From: G965215145 sp965215145
Lineage (GTDB): Bacteria > Bacteroidota > Rhodothermia > Rhodothermales > JANQRZ01
Direction of reading: 5' to 3'
Assembly (NCBI GenBank): GCA_965215145.1
Contig: OZ244038.1
Span: forward strand, 3,162,001-3,226,000
Length of the DNA: 64,000 nt
Each line of letters opens with the position of its first letter. Position 1 is the stretch's first letter. The position numbers and the translations under genes are program-made. The notes beneath the pieces were generated by a model. The model did not search any database and was not told where the DNA came from. It saw nothing but the letters and a program-made list of their open reading frames with translations. Shown piece by piece: positions 40,450 through 48,875 of this stretch.

Positions 40450-42288
40450 CTAGCGGACGAGCGAGAGCTGCCCCGCTTGCACGGCGCCCGCCGCGACGAG
40501 CCGCCAGGCGTAGACCCCGCTTGGCAGCGAGCGCCCGTCGAACATGGCCGCGTGCGGTCCCGCCTCCAGCCGGCCGTCCACGAGCACGGCCACCTCGCGG
40601 CCGAGCACGTCGTAGACGGCCAGCCGGACCTCAGCGGCCTCCGGCAGCGCGAACCGCAGCGTCGCCTCGGAGGAGAACGGGTTGGGGAAGACCTCCACCT
40701 CGGCGGCGGCCTCTCCAGCTCGGGCAGACGCGGGATCGGCGGGCGCCCACGGCGTCGCGTCGGCGACGGCCCACGTGGGCTGAGATGCGGCCGTGGCAGC
40801 AGGGCCCGTGACGGTGAGCGTGAACACCGCCGCGTCGATCTCGGCGCCGGGGAAGCTGCCGATCTTGAGCGAATAGGTGTACGTGCCTGCCGCAGCGCCG
40901 GCCGGGATCCGCTGCGTGTAGGTCCCGCTCAGCGACTGCCCCGCCGGGAGCGTGCCCGAGGTGATCGGCCCCTGCGAGACGACCGAGCCGTTCCGCTCGG
41001 CCACGAAGTAGAGGTCACCCGTGACGGCGTCGGCGCCGTCGTTCGAGACGGTGTAGCTGAACGAGACGCTCCCGCCGGGCGCAACCGTCAGCGGGGTCGT
41101 CGCCGAGGCCGTGAGCGCGACCTCCCCGCCGGTGCCGCCGTCTACGTCCACGTCGATCACGAGGAGGCCGCTCTGCCGGTCGGAGACGATGACGCGCCCG
41201 CTCGGGAGAAACGGGTACGCCGTCCACGCCCCGTTGAAGCCGAACCCGCTCCCCGTGTAGGTGTCGTAGAACGCGGCGCGCTCGGGGTTGGCCGGGTCGG
41301 AGACGTCGAAGACCTGGAGCCCCTCGCTGTAGTGGGCGATGTAGATGAAGTCGCCCTTCACGTAGCAGTTGTGGACGGCGGCGCGCGTGTCCACGATGAG
41401 CTCCGAGAGGAGCTCGACGTCCGGGAGGTCGGCGTCGCCGGCGTCGACCTCCGAGACGTCGAAGGCGCGGGTCCACGGCTCCGAGCCGATCTCGTCCCCG
41501 ACGAAAACCGTGTTGCCGTCGGCCGTCGCGCAGACGTTGTGCGCGCCCATCGTGCCGCTCGTGGGGTAGGTGAAGACGCCGATCTCGCGCGGGTTCGCGC
41601 GGTCCCGGAGGTCGAGGACGAAGACGCCCTCGTCGTAGATCGCCGCGGCGTAGGCGACGTCGCCGACGACGTCGAGGTCGTGGAAGTACGTCGGCTCGTA
41701 GGTCCCCACGAGCGGCGGCGCCGTCGGGCTCGCCGCGAGGTCGTAGATGCGGAGGCCGCCGGGGCTCCGGCCGCCGACGACGTAGAGGTAGTCGCCCTCG
41801 ACGAGGACGTTGTGCGAGCCGCCCGTGTTGCCCGGCTGCACCTCGAGCCGGCTCACCACCTGCGGGTCCGTCGGGTCGGCGAGGTCGATCACGAGGATGT
41901 CCGCAAGCTCGTGGACGAGGTAGGCGTACTGCCCGTACGTCTTCACGTCCTTCGAGTCGGCGGAGAAGCTGAACGGGCCGAAGTCGACTTCGAGGTCGGG
42001 GATGAAGCCGACCTCCACCGGCGTCGGGCCGTCGAGGTCGATCACGCTGAGCCCCTGGGACTGGGAGGTCAGGAGTGCGTACTCCCGGCCGGTGCTCGGG
42101 TCCACGTAGCCCCAGATGTCGCCGTAGCTGTCTCGCTCGTCGAGCTGGCCGAGCAGGGTGGCGTTGAGGGCGTCGCCGCCGCGCGGGGCCGCGGACGCTT
42201 CGGGAGCGGCGCGCTTGTGGGCGTCTGGTTGAGCGAGCGCGGGGGTGGCGAGCGCAGCGAGCAGGAGAGCGGTAAGGAGGAGGCGCAT
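40450..42288 (-). CDS. Secreted LVIVD-repeat (choice-of-anchor B) protein with sorting domain
   Basis: A 612-residue exported protein: signal peptide (MRLLLTALLLAALATPALAQ), then residues ~45-385 with LVIVD-type beta-propeller repeats (GLSVIDLDGPTPVEVG, ILVIDLADPTDPQVVS, GLRIYDLAASPTAPPLVG, VFVLDLRDRANPREIG, GLQVFDVSDPANPERA, LLVIDVDV), as in choice-of-anchor B family proteins. The ~100-residue module follows (LTVAPGGSVSFSYTVSND ... AAAGTYTYSLKIGSFPG), then the sorting domain (FPNPFSSEATLRFALPE, YDVLGREVAVLVDG, LPSGVYAWRL, LSLVR). Likely surface exposed; ligand unknown. It lies downstream of and co-oriented with a similar secreted-protein gene. Confidence 0.85.
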   Translation of the reverse strand: MRLLLTALLLAALATPALAQPDAHKRAAPEASAAPRGGDALNATLLGQLDERDSYGDIWGYVDPSTGREYALLTSQSQGLSVIDLDGPTPVEVGFIPDLEVDFGPFSFSADSKDVKTYGQYAYLVHELADILVIDLADPTDPQVVSRLEVQPGNTGGSHNVLVEGDYLYVVGGRSPGGLRIYDLAASPTAPPLVGTYEPTYFHDLDVVGDVAYAAAIYDEGVFVLDLRDRANPREIGVFTYPTSGTMGAHNVCATADGNTVFVGDEIGSEPWTRAFDVSEVDAGDADLPDVELLSELIVDTRAAVHNCYVKGDFIYIAHYSEGLQVFDVSDPANPERAAFYDTYTGSGFGFNGAWTAYPFLPSGRVIVSDRQSGLLVIDVDVDGGTGGEVALTASATTPLTVAPGGSVSFSYTVSNDGADAVTGDLYFVAERNGSVVSQGPITSGTLPAGQSLSGTYTQRIPAGAAAGTYTYSLKIGSFPGAEIDAAVFTLTVTGPAATAASQPTWAVADATPWAPADPASARAGEAAAEVEVFPNPFSSEATLRFALPEAAEVRLAVYDVLGREVAVLVDGRLEAGPHAAMFDGRSLPSGVYAWRLVAAGAVQAGQLSLVR

Positions 42289-42386
42289 GGATGTGCGGAT
42301 GGTGTGGGGCAGGGGCGGGCGAAGCTACGGCCTCCTGGTAGCGAAGCCAAGCGGCTCATCGCCCCACCCGCCCCCACGCGGCGGAA

Positions 42387-44621
42387 TCACCGCACGAGGA
42401 CGAGACGGCCCCTCTCCACGGCCCCACCGGCCTCCAGCCGCCACGTGTAGGCCCCGCTCGGCAGGGCGCGCCCGTCGAACGCCGCCGCGTGCGCCCCTGC
42501 CTCTAGCGCGCCGTCAACCAGCACAGTGACCTCACGGCCGAGCGCGTCGTAAACGGCGAGACGGACCTCTGAGGCCTCAGGGAGCGCGAACCGGATCGTG
42601 GCTGTGGCGGTGAAGGGGTTGGGGAATGCGGTAACCTGCTCAGCGACTGCGTGGGCCAAAATCCCGGCGTCGGACGCCGCAGGCTCTTCCGCCCAGGCGG
42701 TGGCACCCGCCACGGTCCAGACGGATGCCGCCGCCGCTGCGACCGGCGTGTTCGTGACCGTTAGGGTGAACAGCTCCTCGTCGGCAGCGCCATCGGGGAA
42801 GCTCCCGATCCGTAGCGCGTAGTCGTAATCGCCCGCCGGGGCGCCGGCCGGCACCTGCTGCACGAACGTCCCACGGCCCGTCTGCCCGGCCGGGACCGTG
42901 CCCGAGCGGACGCGGCCCTGCGCCACGACTGCGCCGCCCTGCTCGGCGACGAAGTAGAGGTCGCCGGTGACGGGTGCGTCGGTCGGGTTGGTGACCGAGT
43001 AGCTGAAGGAGATCTGCCCACCGGGGGCGACGGTGAGCGGGCTCGTCGCCTCCGCCATGAGATCGAGGCCCCTCCCGGCGCCGCCGCCGAGGGCGGCGGT
43101 GAAGACGCCGGCCGTGCCGTCGGAGAACTCCACCGTGAAGGCCAGCACGTTCCGGTGGTTGATCGTGCGGCCCTCGCCGGGGCCGCCGGCCTCCTCCCCG
43201 CCCTCGAAGCCACTCCCCGTCGTGGCGAGGTCGAGGTCGTCGACGCCCCGGAGGTCGCCGGGGGCGACCGTGATGCCGCCGCCGACGACGAGGCGGACGC
43301 CGCCCTCTGGGGTCCACGCGTAGATGCGCTCGAGCTCGAACGGGGGGTTGCCCGTGGGGAAGGCCACCACGCCGTCGCCGATCACGGGGTCGTCGGGCTC
43401 GCGGTAGACGTTGCCGCCGGGGGCCGGATCGCCCTCGCGGGCCACGAGCGTCGGCACCCCGTCGGCGGTGGCGAAGACGGCCTGGTTGTCGAGGACGCCG
43501 GTGGGGACGAGGAACGAGGCGTAGGCGACCTCGCCGTCGTAGCCGAGGCGGAGGTTCGCCACCGAGGCGTAGGTCTTGTCGGGCACGCCCGGCGCCGGGT
43601 CGCCCGTCGTGGCGACCTCCTGGAGGGCACCGGGCTGGCCCGCGACGATCCGCCGCTCCGAACCGCCCCCCGTGTTCACGAAGGTGCGGAAGGCGACGTC
43701 CCGCTGCTGGTTCGTCGTGAAGCCGTCGAAGGTCCCGAACGTGCCGCCGCCGAACGTGCCGCCGCCGGGAGCGGGGTCCCCCTGGCGCGCCACGGGGTCG
43801 AGGTCGTCCTTGCCCTCGACGAAGCCGAGGAGGTCCGTCCGGCCGCCGGCGCCGTCCACGCGCGCGCTGGTGGCGACGGTGCCGCCGTCGAGGAGCTCGG
43901 GGACGTTCCCGAAGTTGAACAGCGTGGCGCCCGCGATGCCGGTCCCGCTCACGGGCTCGGAGGTCTGGAGGAGCGCGACGAGCGCCGCCGGAGGGCCGGC
44001 GTAGAGCACGCCGTCGGTGAGGTTGTTGATGGCCGGGTCGAAGAGCTGCGCGCGGAAGGCGAGCTCGCCGGCGTCGTTGAGGGCGGGGCGGTCGAGGGCG
44101 CCGGTGATGTTGCGGGGGTCGCTGATGGTGAGGCCGGGGAAGCCGGGCGCGGCGTTCCCCTCGACGAGCACGGGCGCGATGCCGGCCGTCGTGCCGAGGT
44201 AGATCACCTCGTCGTTGCCGAAGTCCACGCTAGGGCCGGTGCGGCGGGCGCGGAAGGCGACGGTGCCGGCGGCGTTGATCGGGACCGGCGTCGAGAAGTC
44301 GCGGAACACGGCGCCGGGCGGGCCGCCGGGGGCGGGGTCCCCCTCGCGGCCGAGGAGGGTGAGGGTGCCCGTCCGCGTGAGGAGCCAGAGCCCGCGGTCG
44401 TTCGAGGAGGTCACGCCGGGGCCGTCGAGCGCGGCGGCGAAGACGAGGTCACCGGCCTCGTTCAGCGTGGCGTCGAAGAACCGCTCGAACGCTGCGCCGT
44501 CGCCCGTGCCGGGGTCAGCGTCGGAGAGGAGGCGGGTGGTGATGGGAGCGTCCTGAGCCGCGACGGGCGCGGCGAGCAGAAGCACAAGCCCGAAGGCGAG
44601 GGCACGGGAAAAGAGAAGCAT
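42387..44621 (-). CDS. Secreted choice-of-anchor tandem-repeat protein (NxxGxxAFxA repeats) with sorting domain
   Basis: A 744-residue exported protein. The ATG at 44621 starts a signal peptide (MLLFSRALAFGLVLLLAAPVAAQ). Residues ~35-500 carry repeated LNEAGDLVFAAAL, INAAGTVAFRARR, LNDAGELAFRAQL and GREGDPAPGG / RQGDPAPGG / REGDPAPGG motifs, the pattern of the NxxGxxAFxA repeat family of surface proteins. Then comes the ~100-residue module (LTVAPGGQISFSYSVTNP ... APAGDYDYALRIGSFPD) and the sorting domain (FPNPFTATATIRFALPE, YDALGREVTVLVDG, LPSGAYTWRL, LVLVR). A longer start at 44696 is rejected because its extra codons are a heptamer-like repeat tract. Function unknown. Confidence 0.82.
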   Translation of the reverse strand: MLLFSRALAFGLVLLLAAPVAAQDAPITTRLLSDADPGTGDGAAFERFFDATLNEAGDLVFAAALDGPGVTSSNDRGLWLLTRTGTLTLLGREGDPAPGGPPGAVFRDFSTPVPINAAGTVAFRARRTGPSVDFGNDEVIYLGTTAGIAPVLVEGNAAPGFPGLTISDPRNITGALDRPALNDAGELAFRAQLFDPAINNLTDGVLYAGPPAALVALLQTSEPVSGTGIAGATLFNFGNVPELLDGGTVATSARVDGAGGRTDLLGFVEGKDDLDPVARQGDPAPGGGTFGGGTFGTFDGFTTNQQRDVAFRTFVNTGGGSERRIVAGQPGALQEVATTGDPAPGVPDKTYASVANLRLGYDGEVAYASFLVPTGVLDNQAVFATADGVPTLVAREGDPAPGGNVYREPDDPVIGDGVVAFPTGNPPFELERIYAWTPEGGVRLVVGGGITVAPGDLRGVDDLDLATTGSGFEGGEEAGGPGEGRTINHRNVLAFTVEFSDGTAGVFTAALGGGAGRGLDLMAEATSPLTVAPGGQISFSYSVTNPTDAPVTGDLYFVAEQGGAVVAQGRVRSGTVPAGQTGRGTFVQQVPAGAPAGDYDYALRIGSFPDGAADEELFTLTVTNTPVAAAAASVWTVAGATAWAEEPAASDAGILAHAVAEQVTAFPNPFTATATIRFALPEASEVRLAVYDALGREVTVLVDGALEAGAHAAAFDGRALPSGAYTWRLEAGGAVERGRLVLVR

Positions 44622-44759
44622 AGCTGGAAGGGGGTAGGGGGAGAGGGCAGCGAGCGGCCGTAACGGGCTGCACGATAGGTCTACCCCATCCCCCACTCCT
44701 CACGGTTCGGTCACGCTCCGGCGACCTCAGGTCAACCTTGGCAAACCATAACACTCCCC

Positions 44760-47747
44760 TTACGACAGCAGCCCGCGCACCTCGTCCTCGGCGGCGGCGA
44801 GCGCGTCGGGGAGATTCTCGGGCTGGCGTCCGCCGGCCGTCGCGAGCTGCGGACGGCCCCCTCCCCCACCGCCGACGCGCTTCGCGAGGGCGCCGACGAG
44901 CTTGCCCGCCTGCACGCCCCGCCCGACCACGTCGTCCGCGACGGCCGCGGCGAGGTACACCTTCCCGCCCTCGGGGTCCGTCGCGCCGAGGACGGCGACG
45001 CCGCCCGCGCCGAGCTTGTCGCGGAACTTCTCCGTCACGTCGCGGAGGGTGTCCATCCCGGCCGCGCCGAGGTCGCCGGTGACGAGGCGGACGCCGTCGA
45101 TCTGGATGGCCTCGTCGAGGAGGCGGTCGAGGTCGCCGGCGGCCTGCTGCTGCTTCAGCGCGGCGACCTCCTTCTCCAGCGCCTTCCGCTCCTCCATCAC
45201 CTCGGCGACGGCCTCCTCGACGGGCTTCTGGAGCGCCTTGAACTGGCCGCGCACGGCCTCCAGCGCGGCGCGCTCGCGGTCCACGTAGTCGAGCGCGGCC
45301 TCGCCCGCGACGGCCTCGATCCGCCGGACGCCGCTGGCGACGCTCCCCTCACTGGTGATCCGGAACAGCCCGATCTCGCCGGTGGCCCCGACATGCGTGC
45401 CGCCGCACAGCTCGACCGACACGGCCGGGTCGAAGGTGACGACGCGGACGGTGTCGCCGTACTTCTCGCCGAACAGGGCCATCGCCCCGCGCGCCTTCGC
45501 CTCGGCAATCGGCACGTCGGCCTCGATGCTCGCGGGGACGTTCTGCAGCACCCACTCGTTGACGCGCCGCTCGATCACGCGCTGCTCCTCGGGCGTGACC
45601 CGCTCGAAGTGCGAGAAGTCGAACCGGAGGCGGTCCGGGGCGACGAGGGAGCCCTTCTGCTGGACGTGCTCGCCGAGGACATCGCGGAGGGCGGCGTGGA
45701 GGAGGTGCGTGGCGGAGTGGTGCTTCTTGATCTGCTCGCGCCGCCGGCTCGTGACGCGGGCGGTGACGGGCTGGATCGGGTTCTCGGGGAGGCGGCGGAC
45801 GATGTGGGCAACGGTGCCGTCGTCGAGCCGCTGCGTGTCCAGCACCTCGACGGCCTCGTCGCCGACCTCTAGCACGCCGGTGTCGCCGATCTGCCCGCCG
45901 CTCTCGGCGTAGAACGGCGTCCGGTCGAGGACGACCTCATGGCGCGCGTTCTCCCCCGCCCCGACGGTGCGGGTCCGGCGGATTTTTCCTTTGTCCTCCG
46001 TGCAGGTGTAGCCCGTGAACTCGGAGTCCTCCCCCTCCGAGACGACGTGCCACGCGGCGACATCGCTGAGGTCGGCGCCGAAGGTGCCGGCGGCGCGGGC
46101 GCGCTCGCGCTGCTCCTCCATGAGCTCCGAGAAGCGGGCCTCGTCCACCGTCAGCCCCTCCTCGCGGGCCATCAGCGCGGTGAGGTCGCCGGGGAAGCCG
46201 TAGGTGTCGTGGAGGAGGAAGGCGATCTCGCCGGGGACCTCTTGAAGATGCCGCACCCCCAAGGACGCTTGTAAAGCGAGTTGATAGCTGAAGGGTTCGC
46301 CGTACGCATTCTGAAGCAGGTCTCTCAGCTTCCTATCTCCTAGCGCTTGCCGAACGTCAGCATCCGAGTTTACCACCTCGATATATGCCTTCACCACATC
46401 ACCCTCATCCTCCCCTCCCTCGTAGGAGCTCAGAACGCGGCTGAGTTCTTCCCTCTCCTTCAGAATGGCTTCAGCAAACGCGACAAAGGTTTCAAACAAC
46501 TCAATCCCCTCAGAGAGTGTTCGCAGGAAGCCCTCCTCCTCGGCCCGGATCGTCCGCTCGACGTACTCCCGCCGCTCGCGGAGCTCGGGGAACGTGTCGC
46601 CCATCGTCTCGGCCAGCGGCTCCACGAGGCGCCACAGGAACGGCTCGCGGAGGCCGAGGGCCTGGTACCCGTAGCGCACGGCCCGCCGCAGGATCCGCCG
46701 GACGACGTACCCCCGCCCGGTGTTGCCGGGGCTCGCCCCGTCGGCCACGGCGAAGGCCACGGCGCGGGCGTGGTCCGCGATCACCCGCATCGCGATCCGG
46801 ACCCGCTCGGCCTCCGGCTCCGGCAGCCCCCCGATCCGGTCGTACCCCCCGACCTCCGGGCGCGGCGACAGCTCCGCGATCCGCTCGAACAGCGGGGCGA
46901 ACAGGTCGGTGTCGTAGTTGCTCGTCTTGCCCTGGAGCACGGCCACGATCCGCTCGAACCCCATCCCCGTGTCGACGTGCTTCGCCGCCAGCGGCTCAAG
47001 CTGCGTCCTTCGCTCGCCATCCTCCATCTTCCCTCCTCTATCCTCCAGAGAAGCGTTGTACTGAATGAAGACGAGGTTCCAGACCTCGATCACCCGCGGG
47101 TCGTCCTGGTTGACCAACTCGGCGCCGGGCGTCTGCTCGCGCTCGGCGTCGGGGCGGGCGTCGTAGTGGATCTCGGAGCACGGGCCGCAGGGGCCGGTGT
47201 CGCCCATCATCCAGAAGTTGTCCTTCGAGGGGGCGAACAGGACGTGGTCGTCGGGGATCGTCGTCTCGGAGCGCCAGATGCCGGCGGCCTCGTCGTCGGG
47301 CGCGAGGCCGAGCCCCTCGTCGCCCTCGTGGACGGTGGCGTAGAGCCGGTCGGGGTCGAGGCCCCAACGTTCGACCAGCAGCTCCCACGCCCACGTGATC
47401 GCCTCCCGCTTGAAGTAGTCCCCGAAGCTCCAGTTGCCGAGCATCTCGAAGAGCGTGTGGTGGTAGGTGTCGAGGCCCACCTCTTCGAGGTCGTTGTGCT
47501 TGCCCGAGACGCGGAGGCACTTCTGCGTGTCGGCGACGCGGGAGTACGGCCGGGTGCCCTCGCCGAGGAACACGTCCTTGAACGGGTTCATCCCCGCGTT
47601 GATGAACAGCAGCGTGGGGTCGTCCTGCGGCACGACGGGGTAGCCGCCCTCGATGACCTCGTGCCCCTTCTCGCGGAAGAAGTCGAGGAACTCCTGGCGG
47701 ACCTCCGAGGAGGTTCTGACTCGGTCGGCGGGCTTCGGCTGCGGCAT
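44760..47747 (-). CDS. alaS: Alanyl-tRNA synthetase with in-frame insertions
   Basis: A 995-residue enzyme, long for the family (~870-900). Catalytic core: RQEFLDFFREKGHE, FINAGMNPFKDVFLG, WMMGDTGPCGPCSEIHYD, KHVDTGMGFERIVAVLQ and NTGRGYVVRRILRRAVRYGY. Editing domain: HSATHLLHAAL and CGGTHV for zinc, then the C-terminal C-Ala domain ending with VGGGGGGRPQLATAGG and a coiled coil before it. Two segments are unusual: residues ~233-249 (SLEDRGGKMEDGERR), encoded by heptanucleotide repeats, and ~407-503, encoded by clearly AT-richer DNA between FLRTL and the conserved LHDTYGFPGDLT, where the family has ~30 residues. Both are in frame and all catalytic motifs are intact, so the enzyme should work. 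Confidence 0.95.
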   Translation of the reverse strand: MPQPKPADRVRTSSEVRQEFLDFFREKGHEVIEGGYPVVPQDDPTLLFINAGMNPFKDVFLGEGTRPYSRVADTQKCLRVSGKHNDLEEVGLDTYHHTLFEMLGNWSFGDYFKREAITWAWELLVERWGLDPDRLYATVHEGDEGLGLAPDDEAAGIWRSETTIPDDHVLFAPSKDNFWMMGDTGPCGPCSEIHYDARPDAEREQTPGAELVNQDDPRVIEVWNLVFIQYNASLEDRGGKMEDGERRTQLEPLAAKHVDTGMGFERIVAVLQGKTSNYDTDLFAPLFERIAELSPRPEVGGYDRIGGLPEPEAERVRIAMRVIADHARAVAFAVADGASPGNTGRGYVVRRILRRAVRYGYQALGLREPFLWRLVEPLAETMGDTFPELRERREYVERTIRAEEEGFLRTLSEGIELFETFVAFAEAILKEREELSRVLSSYEGGEDEGDVVKAYIEVVNSDADVRQALGDRKLRDLLQNAYGEPFSYQLALQASLGVRHLQEVPGEIAFLLHDTYGFPGDLTALMAREEGLTVDEARFSELMEEQRERARAAGTFGADLSDVAAWHVVSEGEDSEFTGYTCTEDKGKIRRTRTVGAGENARHEVVLDRTPFYAESGGQIGDTGVLEVGDEAVEVLDTQRLDDGTVAHIVRRLPENPIQPVTARVTSRRREQIKKHHSATHLLHAALRDVLGEHVQQKGSLVAPDRLRFDFSHFERVTPEEQRVIERRVNEWVLQNVPASIEADVPIAEAKARGAMALFGEKYGDTVRVVTFDPAVSVELCGGTHVGATGEIGLFRITSEGSVASGVRRIEAVAGEAALDYVDRERAALEAVRGQFKALQKPVEEAVAEVMEERKALEKEVAALKQQQAAGDLDRLLDEAIQIDGVRLVTGDLGAAGMDTLRDVTEKFRDKLGAGGVAVLGATDPEGGKVYLAAAVADDVVGRGVQAGKLVGALAKRVGGGGGGRPQLATAGGRQPENLPDALAAAEDEVRGLLS
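46240..46530 (-). other. Low-GC in-frame insertion within alaS
   Basis: This segment has visibly different composition (46441-46500 has 28 G/C of 60, whereas flanking coding DNA is around 70% or more). It encodes a charged, helical stretch (FAEAILKEREELSRVL, YEGGEDEGDVVKAYIEVV, ALGDRKLRDLLQNAYG) of ~65 extra residues compared with Bacteroides-type AlaRS. No inverted repeats are evident at its ends. Confidence 0.75.
47005..47046. repeat. Heptanucleotide repeats inside the alaS coding region
   Basis: Units GTCCTTC, GCTCGCC, ATCCTCC, ATCTTCC, CTCCTCT, ATCCTCC fill 42 bases (six units, divisible by three, so frame is kept). Bases 47018-47039 match 1174-1195 (inverted) with a single mismatch, and family AlaRS lacks the encoded residues. 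Confidence 0.75.
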
Positions 47748-47806
47748 GGGGGGTACTCGGTGGCTTGAGAGCGCGGGCGGCCCGTTCCGGCACCGCTCTT
47801 AATCCT

Positions 47807-47891
47807 GTCATCCCGGACCCCGATCCGGGATCCATGCGACCTCCGCGAGCCAGCCTCTACCTGCATGGATCCCCGCCTGCGCGGGGATGAC
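47807..47891. repeat. REP-like palindromic element
   Basis: Arms GTCATCCCGGA ... GGATCCATGC and GCATGGATCC ... GGGGATGAC make a long imperfect hairpin of 85 bp, the GTCATCCC type of palindrome common between bacterial genes. It lies upstream of alaS in the 349-bp gap 47748-48096, which has no gene. Confidence 0.75.
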
Positions 47892-48012
47892 TTCATGGTT
47901 TTGACTGAGCCCGAAGTGCCGTGTCGGAAGGTACGGAGCGGTCCCGGCGGGCTCCCATCGCGGCGCGTTCACGGACCCCCCGTTCAAGCCGCGCATCGCT
48001 TCGCTCAGGCAC

Positions 48013-48079
48013 GGCCCGAACTGTCCCCCTTCAGAAGCTGCAAGTCCCGCTCCGCGGGGGGGGACAGCTTGTTCGGCCC
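48013..48079. repeat. Second palindrome in the alaS-glycosylase gap
   Basis: Outer arms GGCCCGAACTGTCCCCC and its imperfect complement GGGGGACAGCTTGTTCGGCCC enclose ~30 bases. The CTGTCCCCC core is shared with the element at 29020-29044. It sits just downstream of the 3-methyladenine glycosylase gene and could stop its transcript. Confidence 0.65.
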
Positions 48080-48096
48080 TGAGCGGAGGCGGAGCC

Positions 48097-48777
48097 TCAG
48101 CGATGGCCGGACGAGCGGGGGGTCCCGTGCTTCGCGCGCCGGCGGGCCTGCGCGATGTCGCTCGGGACGCCGGGCGAGACGAACGGGTGGCCCGGCACGA
48201 AGAACCGGTACGGGCGGTCCACCCCGCGCGAGAGGCCGATCCGGCTGGAGGTCTCGATGGGCAGCGGCTCCTCCGGCTCGTCCGGCGCGGCGAAGTAGAG
48301 CGGGGGCCGCGTGAGGTCGGTGCGGTGGAACCGGACGTCGTTGATGCCGAGGGCCTGGGTGAGCTTGCCGGGGCCGTTGGTGAGGTCGCGGCGGCGCTTC
48401 GCGGCGGGGCGGCGCGCGGCCATCGCCTCTTCCCCTTCGAGCGGCTCGATGCCGCGGATGAGCACGGCACCGGCCGTGCCCTCCGGCTCCGTCACCACGT
48501 TCAAGAGCCAGTTCGTGTGGTAGATGAGGTAGACGTAGGCCGTGCCCGGCGGGCGGAACAGGTCGGACGCGCGGCCCTCCGGGAGCACCACGCCGTCGGC
48601 GCCGAAGGTGGCCTTCCACCCGTGCATGGCCGGGTCGTCGCGGGTGTACGCCTCCGTCTCGACGATCCGCCCGACGAGCCGCCCGCCGTCCTCCTCCCGG
48701 ACGACCCGCTTCCCGATCAGGTCGCGGGCGACGTGGAGCGCGGGCTGGGCGAAGTAGGCGCGGTCGAGGATCTGCAC
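48097..48777 (-). CDS. DNA-3-methyladenine glycosylase (AAG/MPG family)
   Basis: A 226-residue base-excision-repair enzyme that removes alkylated purines. Motifs: LDRAYFAQPALHVARDLIGK, RIVETEAYTRDDPAMHGW (with the catalytic Glu of ETEAY), GTAYVYLIYHTNWLLNVV (Y-YG-like flip-out region), GAVLIRGIEPLEG and NGPGKLTQALGI. The GTG at 48777 gives the usual family length; an ATG at 48864 would need 29 more residues and would start 12 bp from the divergent gene. Unlikely to be coregulated with neighbours. Confidence 0.88.
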   Translation of the reverse strand: MQILDRAYFAQPALHVARDLIGKRVVREEDGGRLVGRIVETEAYTRDDPAMHGWKATFGADGVVLPEGRASDLFRPPGTAYVYLIYHTNWLLNVVTEPEGTAGAVLIRGIEPLEGEEAMAARRPAAKRRRDLTNGPGKLTQALGINDVRFHRTDLTRPPLYFAAPDEPEEPLPIETSSRIGLSRGVDRPYRFFVPGHPFVSPGVPSDIAQARRRAKHGTPRSSGHR

Positions 48778-48875
48778 GGGGGCGTGGTAACTTTTTAGCA
48801 GGAGGGGCCGTAGCGCGGAAGACTCCTGTATGAGCCGCCGCGGCTCCCGGTTCTGCCCACCCAACGCCCCGACCG

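Noticed and set aside
46240..46530. alaS as a pseudogene because of the odd insertion
   Set aside because: The frame is open over all 995 codons and every catalytic, editing and zinc motif is present.
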